Of a DNA stretch of 64,000 nucleotides, positions 36,301 through 48,479 are shown piece by piece (within the stretch, counting starts at the first letter, position 1; every line of letters starts with the position of its first letter). A program made the translations under genes and the position numbers. The notes below the pieces were generated by a model. The model saw only the letters and a program-made list of their open reading frames with translations, was not told the origin of the DNA and ran no database searches. The stretch lies in contig CANTFL010000146.1 of NCBI GenBank assembly GCA_947650285.1, forward strand, positions 186,001 through 250,000, given 5' to 3'. Source of the DNA: Hyaloperonospora brassicae (lineage: Eukaryota; Oomycota; Peronosporomycetes; Peronosporales; Peronosporaceae).

Positions 36301-37810
36301 CCACATACTCCACAATAAATGGGTTTTCAAGACAAAGACCGATGCTGACGGGAATGTCGAGAGATACAAGGCCAGACTCGTTGCATGTGGAAACGAGCAA
36401 TTGTTTGGAGTCGACTACACCTTGACATTTGCCGCGGTTATGGAACTCGGGACAGTCAAGGTGATCCTGGTCCTCTCACGCAGATGGAATGTGCCTGCTC
36501 GTCACGGAGATGTGCCAAACGCATATGTCAAGGCCGATTAGGAAAAGGACCTCGACATCTACATGAAGATACCAAGTGGTATGCAAGTTAACGAAGACAC
36601 CTTGGCCTATCATGGTGTGGACGCGAATAAACAGCTCGCACTGTTGCTCAAGAAGTCTTTGTATGGCTTGAAACAAGCTGGAAGATTGTGGAGCAAACTA
36701 CTGCACTCCAAGCTGACCGAGTTAAACTTCAAACAATGCACGACGGACATGTGCCTCTATGTCAACCGAACCGGTACGGATGTAACGGTTGTCGGTGTTT
36801 ACGTCGACGACCTACTGGTGACTGGAACTTCGAACGCTGTCGTAGGACAATTTCTCAAGGACATGGCATCTCTCGAGATCAAGGAACTCGGCATTGTGAA
36901 CAAGTTCCTCGGACTGAGGGTCAAGCTGAATGAAAATGAAGGCTACGTGTTGGACCAAGAGGTTACCATCGACTCACTGCTAAAGGAACATGGACTGGCT
37001 ACTGCTAACGGTGTTCGATCTCCAATCGGAAAAGAATGCAACGACGACGATGAGTCGAACTCAGAGTCATTGAAGCCGACCGCCAAGGATGGAGATGCAA
37101 GTATCAAGGCCTTTCAGTCACTCGTCGGAAGTTTACTGTGGATTGCGCGTTGTACTCGACCGGACATTTGTTTTGCGGTACACCGGGCAACCCGGCAGAC
37201 CCACAAGCCGACGGTCAAGGATTGGAGAACGGCGAAACGAGTCGCGAGGTATCTTTAGGAGACCAAGACGTTGAAGCTATGCATCAACAGTTCACAAGGC
37301 GTGGACGTCCCAATCAAGATTGAGAGCTGGAGCGACGCGGACTTCGCTGCGGACAAGTCGGACCGCAAGTCGGTCACTGGATACGTCCTTACTATGGATG
37401 GCGCTGTCGTTTCATGGGCGTGCAAGAAGCAGACCGGGGTGTCGCTAAGCACAATGGAAGCTGAGTTCATTGCAGCGTCTCACGCTGGCCGCGAACTACT
37501 GGGTTTGAAGGATCTGTTTGGCGAGTTAAGCATAAAAATCGTCAAACCAATGCCGATGTGGATGGATAACCAAGCAGCCATCAACTTGTTGAAGACCGAG
37601 AAGAGTTCGTCAAGTGCCAAGCATGTGGATATTCGTTTCAAGTTTATCTGCCACTACGCACAAGCAAAAGAGATTGAACCACGTTTCATCAAGTCAGAGG
37701 AGATGATTGCTGATCTCCTGACTAAGGCACTACCGGCACCAAGGATGAAGGATCTGCGCGCGATGTTCAAGTTGAAGACCCCTCCGGATACGATTGAGGA
37801 GGAGTGTTAG
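33314..37810 (+). pseudogene. Copia Gag-Pol polyprotein frame interrupted by three TAG codons
   Basis: One reading frame of 1,499 codons runs from the ATG at 33314 to a TAG at 37808 inside the 3' LTR. Internal stops are TAG at 33959, 36539 and 37256, each followed by GAA or GAG; no frameshift is needed. Domains in order are Gag; a CCHC knuckle ([14 protein letters not shown] near 34499); protease ([11 protein letters not shown] near 34619); integrase with HHCC zinc region and acidic core (near 35104-35600, including [10 protein letters not shown]); RT from about 36200 with YVDDLL at about 36801; and RNase H (SDADFAADKSDRKS near 37333, then STMEAEF). All core motifs look intact. The stops could be recent C-to-T changes of CAG, AAG/GAG losses, or readthrough sites. 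Confidence 0.85.
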
Positions 37811-38179
37811 AAGATATCGTTTCTGACAAGTCGCGAGGGTCAAGGGCAATACCCCGTGACACGGTAAGTTACAATCGTACCTGATTGGCTAACAAGTTTG
37901 ACATCTTGACAGATGGGACGAGGCGACGATGTCGCCACGTCGGACCACCAGGATGTTGCGACATATGGGACGAGGCGACGAGATTACCATGTCGTCTTGT
38001 CGATGTCGTAACAGGTGGGACGGAGCGGGATAGACGTGCACTATAGACGGTATAGTTGCAGTCCGTTTCGCATGCATGTGTAGGTATTAACGAACGGGGG
38101 AGGTTAATGCTTAAATATATTCACTTTTACTTCTACATCTTCTGGAACAAGTGCATCAACGAACACTCATTCTTTAACA
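37805..38179 (+). repeat. Copia 3' LTR
   Basis: 375 bases, identical to 32935-33309 apart from one base near the end. It is followed by the CGAGG target-site copy. The polyprotein stop codon lies in its first six bases. Confidence 0.95.
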
Positions 38180-41100
38180 CGAGGCGCATCCCTCCTCTAC
38201 TGTGTCCGCCTGGGGTCTACTCACGGCTCTGCACTCTAGAGGGGTCAGATTATTATCTACCTTTGCTCCAGCTTTCAACCTCCTTGTCGTGAACTTGACG
38301 GCGAGGCGGTCGATCAATTTCTTTTATAAAGGTCAGTGTACCCCGTGCGACAACGGGACACACCAAGTATCTGTCCTAAAAAAGCGCCCTATTATCGTCG
38401 GTCACGGCTCGCTCTGGACCTTACACCTCTTTTCCTCATAGTTGGAGGTAAGTCAATCGGAGACTCGATCCGTTCGCATACTTCGACACGGGCCGCTCGC
38501 GCATCAGCCGACGGATCAGCTGGTGCTTTAATTGGTGCTTCTTGTGTGACACCAGGAACCCAGCAGCCTCGCGGACCTCCGAGCGGATCCAATTCGGCGT
38601 CAGGGGACCTTTTGAACACAAACGATGCGTCAGGCGTCCCTGTGTCCGTCGTGATGAAGTCGAAACCTTAGGCAAACGAGTTTCGATTTCAACGCCATAG
38701 TAAGCGCCAACATGGCCAGGCAACGAGGCCCCCGAACGGTCGTGGTGCACGCCCAATTTCTACGAAGCCCTAGCTGATCTGGACGCTCATCTTGATTTCT
38801 ACTATCCTACTGTTGATGATGATTACTTGCAAAGTACCTATGAAGCGTATCTTCACGCGTACCGCCGCCAAAGTATACCGCGGCGAATGCGGCCAGTTGT
38901 TCCAACGTGATGCATGATGACGGCGTTGTAACCAAGAGGATTCGGATCAGACGGTCGGCGGTCTTTATGCCAAGATATGGTTTAAAATAACTTTGCATTC
39001 GTCTCTACAAGACGCTCTACGTCTTCCAGTCAACAAGATCCGCACAGCAGTCCACCAAGTCTTCTGATCTACAAATGATCGGGATATTCTTCTTGAGACG
39101 ATAATTTGCGAGGCTGCAGGAAGTCAGAAGGTGTTTGTGGACTTAACTCAAATCGAGACGGAACGTGGTCAGCTTGATGAGCTCATTGATCTCCATTTTA
39201 CCCAACGGCTCGTCCAGGATTCTGACACTGATTGTTGGAAGTCCTTTTTGTCGGCTACTGCGGTTTGAGACTTCCAGACGACCGTTTAACTCGTGTACGA
39301 ACTACGCGTGCACTTTCAATTGCACGAGAATGACTATCTTGGCTTGGTTGCCATTTCTCGAGCTCTGGCATTGTTCGAGCTTCTTCTCTTGGCGTCGGCT
39401 CCGACGATCATGCGGAGCGATGATTGACTGTCACTTGGTTGTGGTCACCCCATTTAGTAGATCGGTGCCGCATCAACACGACTGTTTTCTCTCTACGTGC
39501 CTCAGCAACTTCTTGCATCTCCACTTGGCGACCGTATCGTTTATCCTTGCATTCGTTTTGGGTACACTGGGCCGGTTGCTGCCTTGTTAACTTGCGTGCT
39601 TTCAGTTCTTCTATTGATGCGACAATAATATTCTTTGCATAGTCACAAAACAGGTGGGGTGCACGTTGCCGCATTCCCCTTGCAATCCTCGTTCCTCGAT
39701 GCACCGCGGTGATGAAGGAGTGCTAAGATGATCTATTTAAGTGTGATACACAGATGCTTACTGATAACATTAACGGCGGCAAGCGCAATGACAATAATAT
39801 GGTCGAGTCTCTTGTCGTGTCGTACGATTTGGTGTGTTCGCAGGAGATAAAATGTTGCGGTACTACCCGTCGCACCATGTTTTTGTACCATGTTTCGAGG
39901 CAGTGTCATCATCACTGTTTCTATTCCGATTTTCAGCCGCTTGACTCGCCCACGACTACTCACCCTAGTGCGGGGGTGAAGACTATACTATCTTCTCGGT
40001 TTCCGGGTGCTTCGTCCGCCCGTATTAATTTTCTCGGGACAATTCGAGATAGGTATCTCGTCGTTGCCACACAAGTCGATAATGTCGTTCATTTTATCCA
40101 CAACTTCAATGCGCCTTGCGGCAGTCAAGAAAAGATATAATTATATAAGGATCTTGCGGGCCAATGATATCAAGAAGGTGCACGTCACATGACCATCGGT
40201 GACTTGAGTTTGTTCCACGACGTTCCGATTAATTGCCACTCCTGTGACATGCGTGACAGTGCTTCTAGAAATTATTTTTATCGCCACTTGGCTTCGCTAA
40301 GTGTTGACGAAGCTTGACGCAGACACCAGCCTGTCGAGAAACCCACAGCGGACCTTTCTCTTGTGTCCCCTGTCTCGACAAGATTTTAATTGGCGTCTTG
40401 CTTGTGAACCAGCATTATTTGGCTGAATCTTAGTTCGAACACGCTAATGGTGTGGACCACTTCCTTCACCGTTTCAATATTGCCGCGTCACTCACAGGCC
40501 GAGGTCGGGCTACTGGCATTTTACTCGGCGTTTTATCGACTACCCAGACGTTGTGGCTGACATTAAGAACGAGGCAGTTATGTTGCTGGATACGATTTGT
40601 TTAACTACGAATCCTATCTTGGTATTGGAAGCTTGGAAATGCAAAACCGCAAGACTATGGAAGGTGTGGAATCACGGATTCGATGTGATCGCACTCGAGA
40701 GCTTCGGAAGGCTTGCCAAATTGTATTTTTGCTGAGGCTGAGAAATTTATTTCAGGTAGCGTTGAGGCTCGGGACAGAGCTCGCTCGCACGCTAATGTAA
40801 CCGTTCATCAACAGCGATATAGCGACTTAGTCAGGCCGAAGGGTTTTATACCCATGTAAGAAAGCGATTACAAGATTTACCATAAAGTTGGGCTTGGGAG
40901 CGCACGTATCAGCAGCGCCGGTGAAGTCCGAAAGGTTTTTGATGGGAGGGTACGAGCTGGGACGGGTGGTCCACGAATGTGTACCCAAACTCAACAGATC
41001 ACGGGTTCGTTGTGGGTAGGACGGTAAATGTGGTTTACACAGAATGATTACGTAATCTGAGATGGGTCTCATCGGAGAACGTGATCCCAACACGAGATCG

Positions 41101-41582
41101 TGATCCTAGATCTAGCTGCGTACAAATCGGGTGTGGAACACGCCAAGGTTCAAGAGTTGGAGTACGTGGTGTGGGCAACATAGGTACAAGAGGAAGATCT
41201 ATGGGAAAAGGAGACGTGTCGCTTCAGATGTCCGTGATACAGATATTCCTTGTGACGTGTTAGTTTTTTGGCTTGATTGGTTACATTAAAGAGAGTTCAA
41301 TGTGCTTCTAGGTACACTCGTCGACTTCTCTTCCAGGTTGGATTACTGGCTACCCAACGTCAGTAAAAGTTGCATACTTTACCAAGTGGTATCTCTGGAT
41401 TGTTTGGCCAGGGATCAAAGACTCATAAATCAACACCCCTACTGCGATTAAACGCAGCAAACAAGTAAAGGTAAGGGCGCACGATCAAGAGACGGCTGAA
41501 GTGGTCAAAAGTCACGCATATCAAGCATCATCGTTGAGCTAGACGATCTGAACCGGATCGGGGCAACTCAGACTGAGACCTA

Positions 41583-41831
41583 CCCATTATATTTTCAATC
41601 GTGTGAAGATTTCCACGCGATATCCCCAATTTCAACCACGGTCAAATTAGGAATTAACTCAAGTCCACCTGGGAGGGAGAAGCCCTCCCTACCGATGGGT
41701 ACACAAGGTGAGCATAGTTTACAGCACGAAAATTGACTACCCCCTGCGTAAGTCGGTCGTCCGGACGCCAGTGGGGAGTCAGGATCTAATCCTCGAGTGA
41801 GCGATCGCCACTTCACCACCTCAGCGCTCCC
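41583..41831 (-). repeat. SINE-like repeat with degenerate tRNA head
   Basis: Read on the minus strand, GGGAGCGCTGAGGTGGTGAAG near 41831 looks like an acceptor/D-arm start. A B-box-like GGATTAGATCC lies at 41792-41782 and is followed by GACTCCCC, which pairs with GGGAG. A 190-base body runs to about 41583. Assignment is by tRNA-like architecture only. Confidence 0.35.
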
Positions 41832-42806
41832 AAAACGGAGACCTGATCCCAGAATTTCCAACGTTACCACGGTAGATCTTCGCCGGGTGTTGATAACAAC
41901 TACATAACGCTGATGGTCGCGATGCTACTAATCCTCAGGAGGTACGGAGATCATTTGAAGTCATCCGGTTGATCTTGTTGGTGACCTACGTATCTCATCG
42001 CAAACTCAAGTTATTGGTCTAGACGCTCAAGATTAACTTTGAAATTATTAAAACGAAGGTTAACTCTTGAGCAGGTACACTCTTTCGATGAATATTTTTC
42101 TGCTGACGAGCTGGCTCTTACGATTATCCATCTGCGCCTTTCGTCTAAGTCATGGCCTGATGTGTTGTCTGACGCTATAATTCTTATTGCCCCCAGCATC
42201 TTTCGCGGAATTCTTTCCATCCTATTTCGTTACCAATTTTAGCGCAATACATTGCTCCATTCTCAATGCAAAATATCGGTATCGCTTTTGCATAAGTCGG
42301 AATCTCACTAGGACCCCTAAAATTACCGGCAAATTTGAGGATGCAAGTTTACGTCAAAACCGTACCAAGAAATTGGACTCATCGGACGCGACAGCTCATG
42401 TTATGTTTACTTTACGTTAAGCACAACAGTTCAATTTTTGGACGTCTTTACATCATCATGTGCACTTTACAAGTGATCTCCAGCACTGCTTGTCAGAGTT
42501 ATATGAAGATGATATCGCAGTTTTTCGAGATTTTTAAAGGCCTAAGACCACATGAGTTAAGCACATACGTTTCGATTTTTTCTCGATTGGGCTTAGGCCC
42601 TCAACATTGCTCCTGTTTTTGAGAGTTGTAGCGTAACCCAGAGGCTTGGTTTATAATAAATGGCAAGCTGCTAGTCCTAGTAGGCGTCACCCGGGGGGGG
42701 GGGTCAATAAGGTGACCCGCTGTCCGTCTTATTATTTCTATTATGCATTGAGCCGATCGGTTATCTACTGCGATCTCAGCCGGACTTTAAATTCCCATCT
42801 CACCCG

Positions 42807-43850
42807 TTGATTGACGGACTATCCTATTCTTTTCAGATGGATACACTCTTCTGGCACGGTATTCTCCTGCTGCGTAAGGTTGATGCAGCTGCTACAGATT
42901 TGTTGCTTGGTGTCGAGTATGCATTTAACCATGACAAGTGTTGGATTCTTAAACTTAACCGCTTTCCATCACAAACGTCTCTTCGAGGTATCTCAGGCAT
43001 CTTGCTCCAAGAATATGTTCAATTTATTGGCGCATTGTTTGGTCAACGGGATTCTATGGCCTTACAACTTGCGCAGATCGACAAGCGTCTCGTCGGTCGA
43101 TTTTGGGTGATACGGAATCGTGCCCGTACACTCAAGGGCGTTTGTCTCTTGCCACTTCTGTCGTATCCTCGGTATCGCGGTACTTTATATTATACATTAA
43201 GGTCCCTGAGCCTACTGTTCGACGCTGGCAGCATTTGCTTAAAACGTTTGATCTGTATCGCCGGACCGAGCCTGATGGGACGCCTTTTCGCCTCATTTTG
43301 CGTAGACTTACCTATCTCATTACAATTCGAGGCGGCTTTTAGATCTCTCAGCCGGCTGCATTTATTAGGCGGAAACTTATTTTCAGCACGCAACAGTACA
43401 TTTCATCAATGGAGGTATCCGCTGACCTCAAACGGTCCACCCAGCGGCCATCCTACTCTATGAAGCTTTGCCGCTTCGTCATGATCTTCGGCCTCCGGAC
43501 CGTCTTAACCTGTCGTATCGTCGGCATCGTTTCAGTGTGAACATGCAGTTACATACCTCTTGGTGGCGTTCATCGTGGAAGATTGGTCGGCCACATCGTG
43601 GTCAGTCCGGTAGGCTGACCCACCAATGGTCACCAAAGATCGCCATCTACTTACCCAGCCGGAGTGGTTTCCATGTGATTGACTGTCGTAACTGTCACAC
43701 CCGTCTGTTGTCCGCTCTCACGGGCTTGGACAGGACATTGACTCATCTCGTCACTATCGGCGTTCGCTCGCAGAAAAGTACGGGATTCGTTGTTTGGCTG
43801 GTTTTGTTCCCCACTCCGTCAGATTTTCTCCCTCGCTGACCTTGAATACC
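42807..43850 (+). pseudogene. LINE reverse transcriptase C-terminal region, broken
   Basis: The frame 42807-43463 carries FGQRDSMALQLAQIDKR (near 43035-43085) followed by a RNRARTLKGVCLLP segment. These are typical of the region after the LINE RT palm. A neighbouring frame then supplies KVPEPTVRRWQHLLK and RRLTYLITIRGGF (near 43190-43345), so at least one frameshift separates them. The frame that carries each half changes near 43150. The gene is not functional. Confidence 0.65.
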
Positions 43851-44837
43851 GTTTTCAACAACCGGTCTGAGTATAATTAATGAATATTGCCACCGCTAGT
43901 GCCTGCGAGCATTTAGTGAAGAATTGGCACGTATTTTTTCTATAGAGAGGTGGCGACACCTTCCGTGGATTTAACTACCATTGATTCTTGTCGCTGCGGG
44001 CTGTCTTCTTTCTCTGTTGTTAATACCGAGGTACAAGCCGTTACCTCGCTCCCTGCATTCTGTCGTAAGTTTTGCGTGTGGTCGTAAGGGGTGCATTTTT
44101 TTCACGACGGCGTCTTCACCCAATGGCAAGTATTTTGAACCTAGCTAAAGAAGATATGGTCCCGACTGTTTTCGACTTCGACCGTACGAACTCGACGAAA
44201 GTTGCTTTTGTTGTCCACAATCTCCAATTCCAGCTCATGTTTCACTTGACACCGGTCTGTTCTCGATTTTCTTTTCTACAAAGAAAGAAAACTATGCAGT
44301 ATGCCGGGAGGGATGCAGTGCCTGCACTATGGTTGCTCTGCTGCCGTCGAGACTGAGCACCTCTCGCAACGTACTTTGAGGGTTACGTCAACTGCGTCTG
44401 GTTTTCTTTGATCGACTCGTCATACACATGTACTCATATATACGCCCGACATTCATTCCTTTAAATACTTTCCGTGTCATCGGTCGTGGTGCTTGCGAGA
44501 GACTTCGAATGTGTTTCGCGGTATTGTAATCCATCTGCTTTGTATCCAGCGCAAAGCAATTGTCTTTGAGCACCGTATCCACCATTCGCTAAGTCAGCCC
44601 GCTTTAAAGTTTTTAATCACCTTCGCTGCGCATCTCTTGTATATCCGTCGCCAACGGCTATTACATGCGGCAATCATGATCCGATAGTCGCTGTCTTACG
44701 TAATGCGGGCTGGGGCGAAGTCGTCTTTCGACGACTTTCGTGTGCTCTCGCTACTCGCAATGTCACCAATCTTGTCCTGATTCGCTTTTTACATGGAATC
44801 TCCAATTGTTCAAGTTTAGTTTATCGTCCTACTGAAA

Positions 44838-45067
44838 ACCTCATAACTGTTGCAAAGAAGGTAAAACCCGAAGTGAATATATTGAATGTCCTTAGCTCAC
44901 TACCCTTGGCTAAGTCTAAGCCTTAATGTAGCGACATCCTGTGATCTCATCAAGTAACCGCGGTCCATAACCTTATTCCCTAACCAACACCATGAAACAC
45001 CCTGACACGGAAATCATCATTATGAACCCAACGTGAAACGACTGCGTACAGCGGCGTAATCTCAACA
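44838..45067 (-). repeat. Probable 3' LTR of the minus-strand copia at 45-48 kb
   Basis: On the minus strand it starts TGTTGAGATT at 45067, after the purine-rich end of pol (AGTAGGAG). It ends in TTTGCAACA near 44838. Its outer end resembles the outer end of the LTR at 60520-60807 (the ATTCAATATATTCACTTCGG-like stretch). Boundaries are approximate. Confidence 0.45.
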
Positions 45068-45080
45068 CTCCTACTAGCCG

Positions 45081-45963
45081 CTACTGTGTGTCGATCTTGG
45101 AACCTGGCTTGGTCGTGATCCCGGTTGCCTCGCACATAAATTTTAGTATTTTGGTTCCTAGTGGGTTTGTAAGCATATCTGCGAGTTGATTTTTCGCGTC
45201 GATGTAGTCGATCTTCAATATTCCGTCGTGCACGCTTTCGAGAATAAAGTGATGCCTAATGTCCAAATTCTTTGTCCGAGCGTGGTATCAGGCATCGTTG
45301 GCCAAAGCAATCGCTCCTTGATTATCTTCCCAAACTTGTGTGCCTCCCACTTGTTCGTGATCCATGTCCTTTATCATCGCGCGCTTCCAAATAAGTTCTT
45401 GGGTGCAAAGACTAAGCGCCATATATTCATCTTCCGTCGAGCTGAGCGCAACCTTTTGCTGGTACATCGACTTGAATACCACTGGTGCGCTTGCAATCAT
45501 GACCATAACTCCTGAGACCGAAAGTCTATCATCGCTGTTGCTGCCCCAATCAGCATCCGATTACGTCTTTATTCCAACACTCTTAGTGCCTTGGTAGACG
45601 ATTCATGTTTGGTGTGTGGTCTTCAGATATTATAACGCGAATGGCTGCACTTTAATGTTGTGATCCAGGTTTCTCCAAAAAACGTGATAGTTGTGTCACC
45701 ACGTACGCAATATCCGGCCTAGTACATGCTGTAATGTATAGTAGGCATCCGATCAAGGAGCGATACGGCTTCGAGCGCGTCGTCGAACGTCTTTCTTCCG
45801 TCCTAGGTGACTGTGATGATGACAATTTCATTCCTACAGCGCATGGGTTGTCCACACTCTTGGCATCTTTTTGGCCGAACTTCTCGACCACGTCGTCGAT
45901 ATAGTGAGTCTGATTGGTCATGAGTGTAGTAGCAGACCTGTTGTGGTTGATCTCCATACCCAA
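45081..45963 (-). pseudogene. Copia RNase H region, broken
   Basis: Pieces in different frames: 45963-45652 (THYIDDVVEKFGQ, then RSLIGCLLYITACTRPDI), 45506-45288 (KVALSSTEDEYMAL, IWKRAMIKD) and 45266-45081 (KIDYIDAKNQLADMLTNPL). These are the RT/RNase H connection and the RNase H C-terminus of Ty1/copia. Frameshifts separate them. The first piece begins after the deleted RT palm. Confidence 0.75.
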
Positions 45964-46038
45964 AATGAGTCCGTCTTCATCAATACCAGCACGCTTCGGA
46001 GTTGGTGGTCCGTCAGTTACTTTTGTTGGTTCTTCTTC

Positions 46039-47350
46039 CTATTTGTAGTCGTTTCTAAGCAACATCATCGGCTCACGTCTTCCTCTTGTTCGCTCCACTT
46101 CAGGTCGGGAAAATAAACGATATTCTTGTTGTATTTGAGGCGGTGGTTTATACTCTGCTAGTTGCATCGTGTCTTCAACATGGAGATCGGGAGGCATCAG
46201 CTGCTGTGTACTGACGATTGATGTAGAATCCACATCGTCCATCTCCACGTCGTCCATCTTCACGTCTGCGACCTGATCTTCAACATCTTCCATGGATTCG
46301 TCCAGATCTGACTGTCTATCTTCTTGATTCTGAGTCTGTATGTCATCACTGTCCTTCGTCACGTGAACGAACGCTTCCGGATATAGCACTTGAGTGTCGT
46401 AAATGCCGCCCACTTCACGTTCATCCAACTTCATTGAACGCGAAAATTTGACCTTGGCATTTTCTAAGTCAAACACACGATAACCTTTGACATTTTCTGC
46501 GTAGCCGAGAAACATACACTTGTACTCTTGGACTCCAACTTTGTGCTCTTCACATCATTTATATGAGCGAAACCCTGCGACCCGAACACGCGCAAGTGGT
46601 CCATTTGGGGCTTTATCTTATAAGCCAACTCATACGGTGTCATGTCGAGGTGAGCCGTATTCGTGGATCGGTTCATCAAATAAACTGCTGTAATCACCGC
46701 TTCCGCCCACCATCCAGTTGAAACGTCTTTGTAGTGTAGCATGCTCCGAGCCGTCTCCATGATTTTCCTGTTCATCCGCTCTGCCACTCCGTTCTACTGA
46801 GGGCTGTAAGGAACGGAACGCTGATGCACTATGCCGTTTTGTTGACATATGCCAGCCATCGTCTTGTTGACAAACTCTGATCCGTTGTCGGAGCGCAAAC
46901 ACCTCAAAAGAGCTCCCCATTGATTTTCGAAAAACGTCTTGAATTCCTTGAACTTTCCAGTCACTTCACCCTTACTTTTGATCATAAAGACCGCAACGTA
47001 TCGTGACTAATCGTCTATTAACGTGACAATGTATTTGGCACCACCCTTAGAGGAATTTCTCATTGGCCCCATGACTCCTGCGTGCACGCGCTCCAGTAAA
47101 CGTGTCGTCTTCGTCATCGAATGTGAAGGAAACGTCGCGACGGTCTGCTATCCCTTCAAACACCCGCCGCACGGTGTTTCAGGGCCTGTCTTGATTGTCG
47201 GAATGCCTTTAGTTGAGCGTAGAGTCTGAGGAACGCGTCCTTGCTTGGGTGTTCCATGCGGGCATGCCAAAGCTCCCACTGAGTGTCACCACCGGAAAAT
47301 TCCACGAGAATAGCTTATCCTTGCTTATAGTCTAGCATATATAATTTTTC
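46039..47350 (-). pseudogene. Copia integrase and linker, broken
   Basis: Minus strand. WELWHARMEHPS (pre-integrase) near 47280; the core's last segment with LRSDNGSEF near 46890; a truncated-frame repeat of the segment MAERMNRKIMETARSML at 46787; YELAYKIKP near 46620; and the acidic linker rich in Asp and Val to 46039. Stops at the ends of each piece break the frame. The order is normal for copia. Confidence 0.7.
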
Positions 47351-47494
47351 CGATTCTGGTACCCGAGGCGATAGCTTGATCCTTGTTACAGATGACACAA
47401 GACGAACGTGAGAACTCCACATTCATGCCACGTTATGCAAGCTTACCGACTGAAAGAAATCTTCTATCGAGTCCTGGGATGTAAAGGACTTCAA

Positions 47495-47866
47495 TTATGC
47501 GAATGCCTTTCCACCCAAACCTGTCATCTTTAACGTACCGGCTCCTTTGACGATCAACTTCTTGCCGTATGCAATCGTTACTTCGACGTTTGCCTCAAGG
47601 CCCTTGTATTCGAACAAGTCCTTTTTGTGTGGGGTCATGTGGGAGGTTGCACCACTGTCGATTAGCCATCCAGATGATCTTCCTTTGCATACTGCAAATA
47701 CCGCATCATCGCCGCAGATTGGTTTCCCGGCCGGGCAGTTCCGCTTCATGTGACCAAACTTGCCACTGTTAAAACACTTGCCCTTCAATCCGCCGTGATT
47801 GCGTGGAGCGCCACCTTTCCGACCGTTGACCCTTCCACCTTTGAATCTTCCGGGATTCCCATTCAC
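47495..47866 (-). pseudogene. Copia nucleocapsid and protease piece
   Basis: 123 codons. A CCHC zinc knuckle CFNSGKFGHMKRNC is at residues about 31-44, and an aspartic protease core SGWLIDSGATSHMTPHK is at about 67-83. Both motifs are intact, but the frame is closed on both sides relative to Gag and integrase. Confidence 0.75.
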
Positions 47867-47911
47867 GCGGAGTGCTTTTTCCGTAGCCTCCTTTCTTTGT
47901 ATCTTTTCTGA

Positions 47912-48441
47912 CTACTTGAGCAGTTTCTCTTTGACTTCAATCAGCTTAATATCCTCCGCATTTTCAATAATCGACGAAATCAGTTTGTATTCAGAAGACA
48001 TACTGCTGAGAAGTATCACCGTCTGGCGCGACTCATCCACCGATTCTCCCGTAGTCTGGAGTCCCACTACCAGTTCGTCGAAAGAATCTAGATGTTCCTC
48101 CATACTTGTACCACTCTCCATTTTGAATTCGTGAAGATGACGCGTCATCGTCACACGATTGTGAAAAGTCGAGCGGTTGTGGAAATCGCGGAGCGTTCCC
48201 CATGCCTCTATAGCGCGCGTAGCCGATCGAATCTTGGTTTGGTGCTGGACCTCAACCCCTTGAGGGATGATGCCTAGCGCCTTGGCGTCGTTTATCAGAC
48301 ATGATTCTGTTACGTCACTCTCATACTTGAATGCCATGATATGCCCTAGGATACCCTTCCTTGCCAGGTTCATCCTCATGCTATACTCCCAGTGATAATA
48401 GTACCACTTCCCAGGAGAACTTCGGTTCTATTGTTCGCCAT
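47912..48441 (-). pseudogene. Copia Gag piece (UBN2/Retrotran_gag type)
   Basis: The ATG at 48441 begins MANNRTEVLLG; the frame is then lost within about 20 codons and resumes at 48379. The main piece has the Gag helices typical of copia (WGTLRDFHNRSTFHNR, LHEFKMESGTSMEEHLDSF, LLSSMSSEYKLI). The element is inactive because of the frame break alone. Confidence 0.65.
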
Positions 48442-48479
48442 AGTAAGCGAGGACGTGGTTTGGAAGGAAGGCTTGGCTG

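Larger units (their letters stand above)
32935..38179 (+). mobile_element. Young Ty1/copia LTR retrotransposon with target-site duplication
   Basis: Two 375-base LTRs differ at one base that I can see. Both start TGTTAGAAGA and end CTTCAACA or CTTTAACA. The 5-base target-site duplication CGAGG is perfect (32930-32934 and 38180-38184). The primer-binding site GGTTATGAGCCC begins right after the 5' LTR, the half-tRNA-Met type common in copia. A purine tract GAGGAGGAG precedes the 3' LTR. Domain order is Gag, protease, integrase, RT, RNase H. Near-identical LTRs mean a recent insertion, yet the polyprotein frame has three internal TAG codons. Confidence 0.95.
38185..44830 (+). mobile_element. 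Decayed LINE, right part (ORF1 end, endonuclease, RT)
   Basis: Read in fragments with many stops and frameshifts. Near 38335-38365 there is a CTPCDN segment like the zinc knuckle of LINE ORF1. The stretch around 40380-40800 weakly resembles an endonuclease domain. Near 42060-42190 there is an RT-start-like segment. RT C-terminal motifs are clearest at 42990-43345. A 1.2-kb stretch (40810-41990) fits none of these and holds a SINE-like repeat, so later insertions are likely. The last kilobase (43850-44830) should be the zinc-binding tail but shows no clean motif. Confidence 0.55.
44838..48441 (-). mobile_element. Decayed Ty1/copia element with an internal deletion of most RT
   Basis: Read on the minus strand from 48441. 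Gag (48441-47912), then a CCHC knuckle and protease (47866-47495: CFNSGKFGHMKRNC, LIDSGATSHM). Next are the pre-integrase WELWHARM segment near 47280, the integrase (about 47200-46464), a linker with FLGYAENVKGYRVFD (46515-46039), and then directly RNase H-side sequence (45963-45081). The RT palm, including a YVDD box, is missing between 46039 and 45963, although the flanks are otherwise collinear. An LTR-like block lies at 44838-45067. The upstream LTR candidate (48495-48735) differs from it, so the element may be chimeric. Confidence 0.7.
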
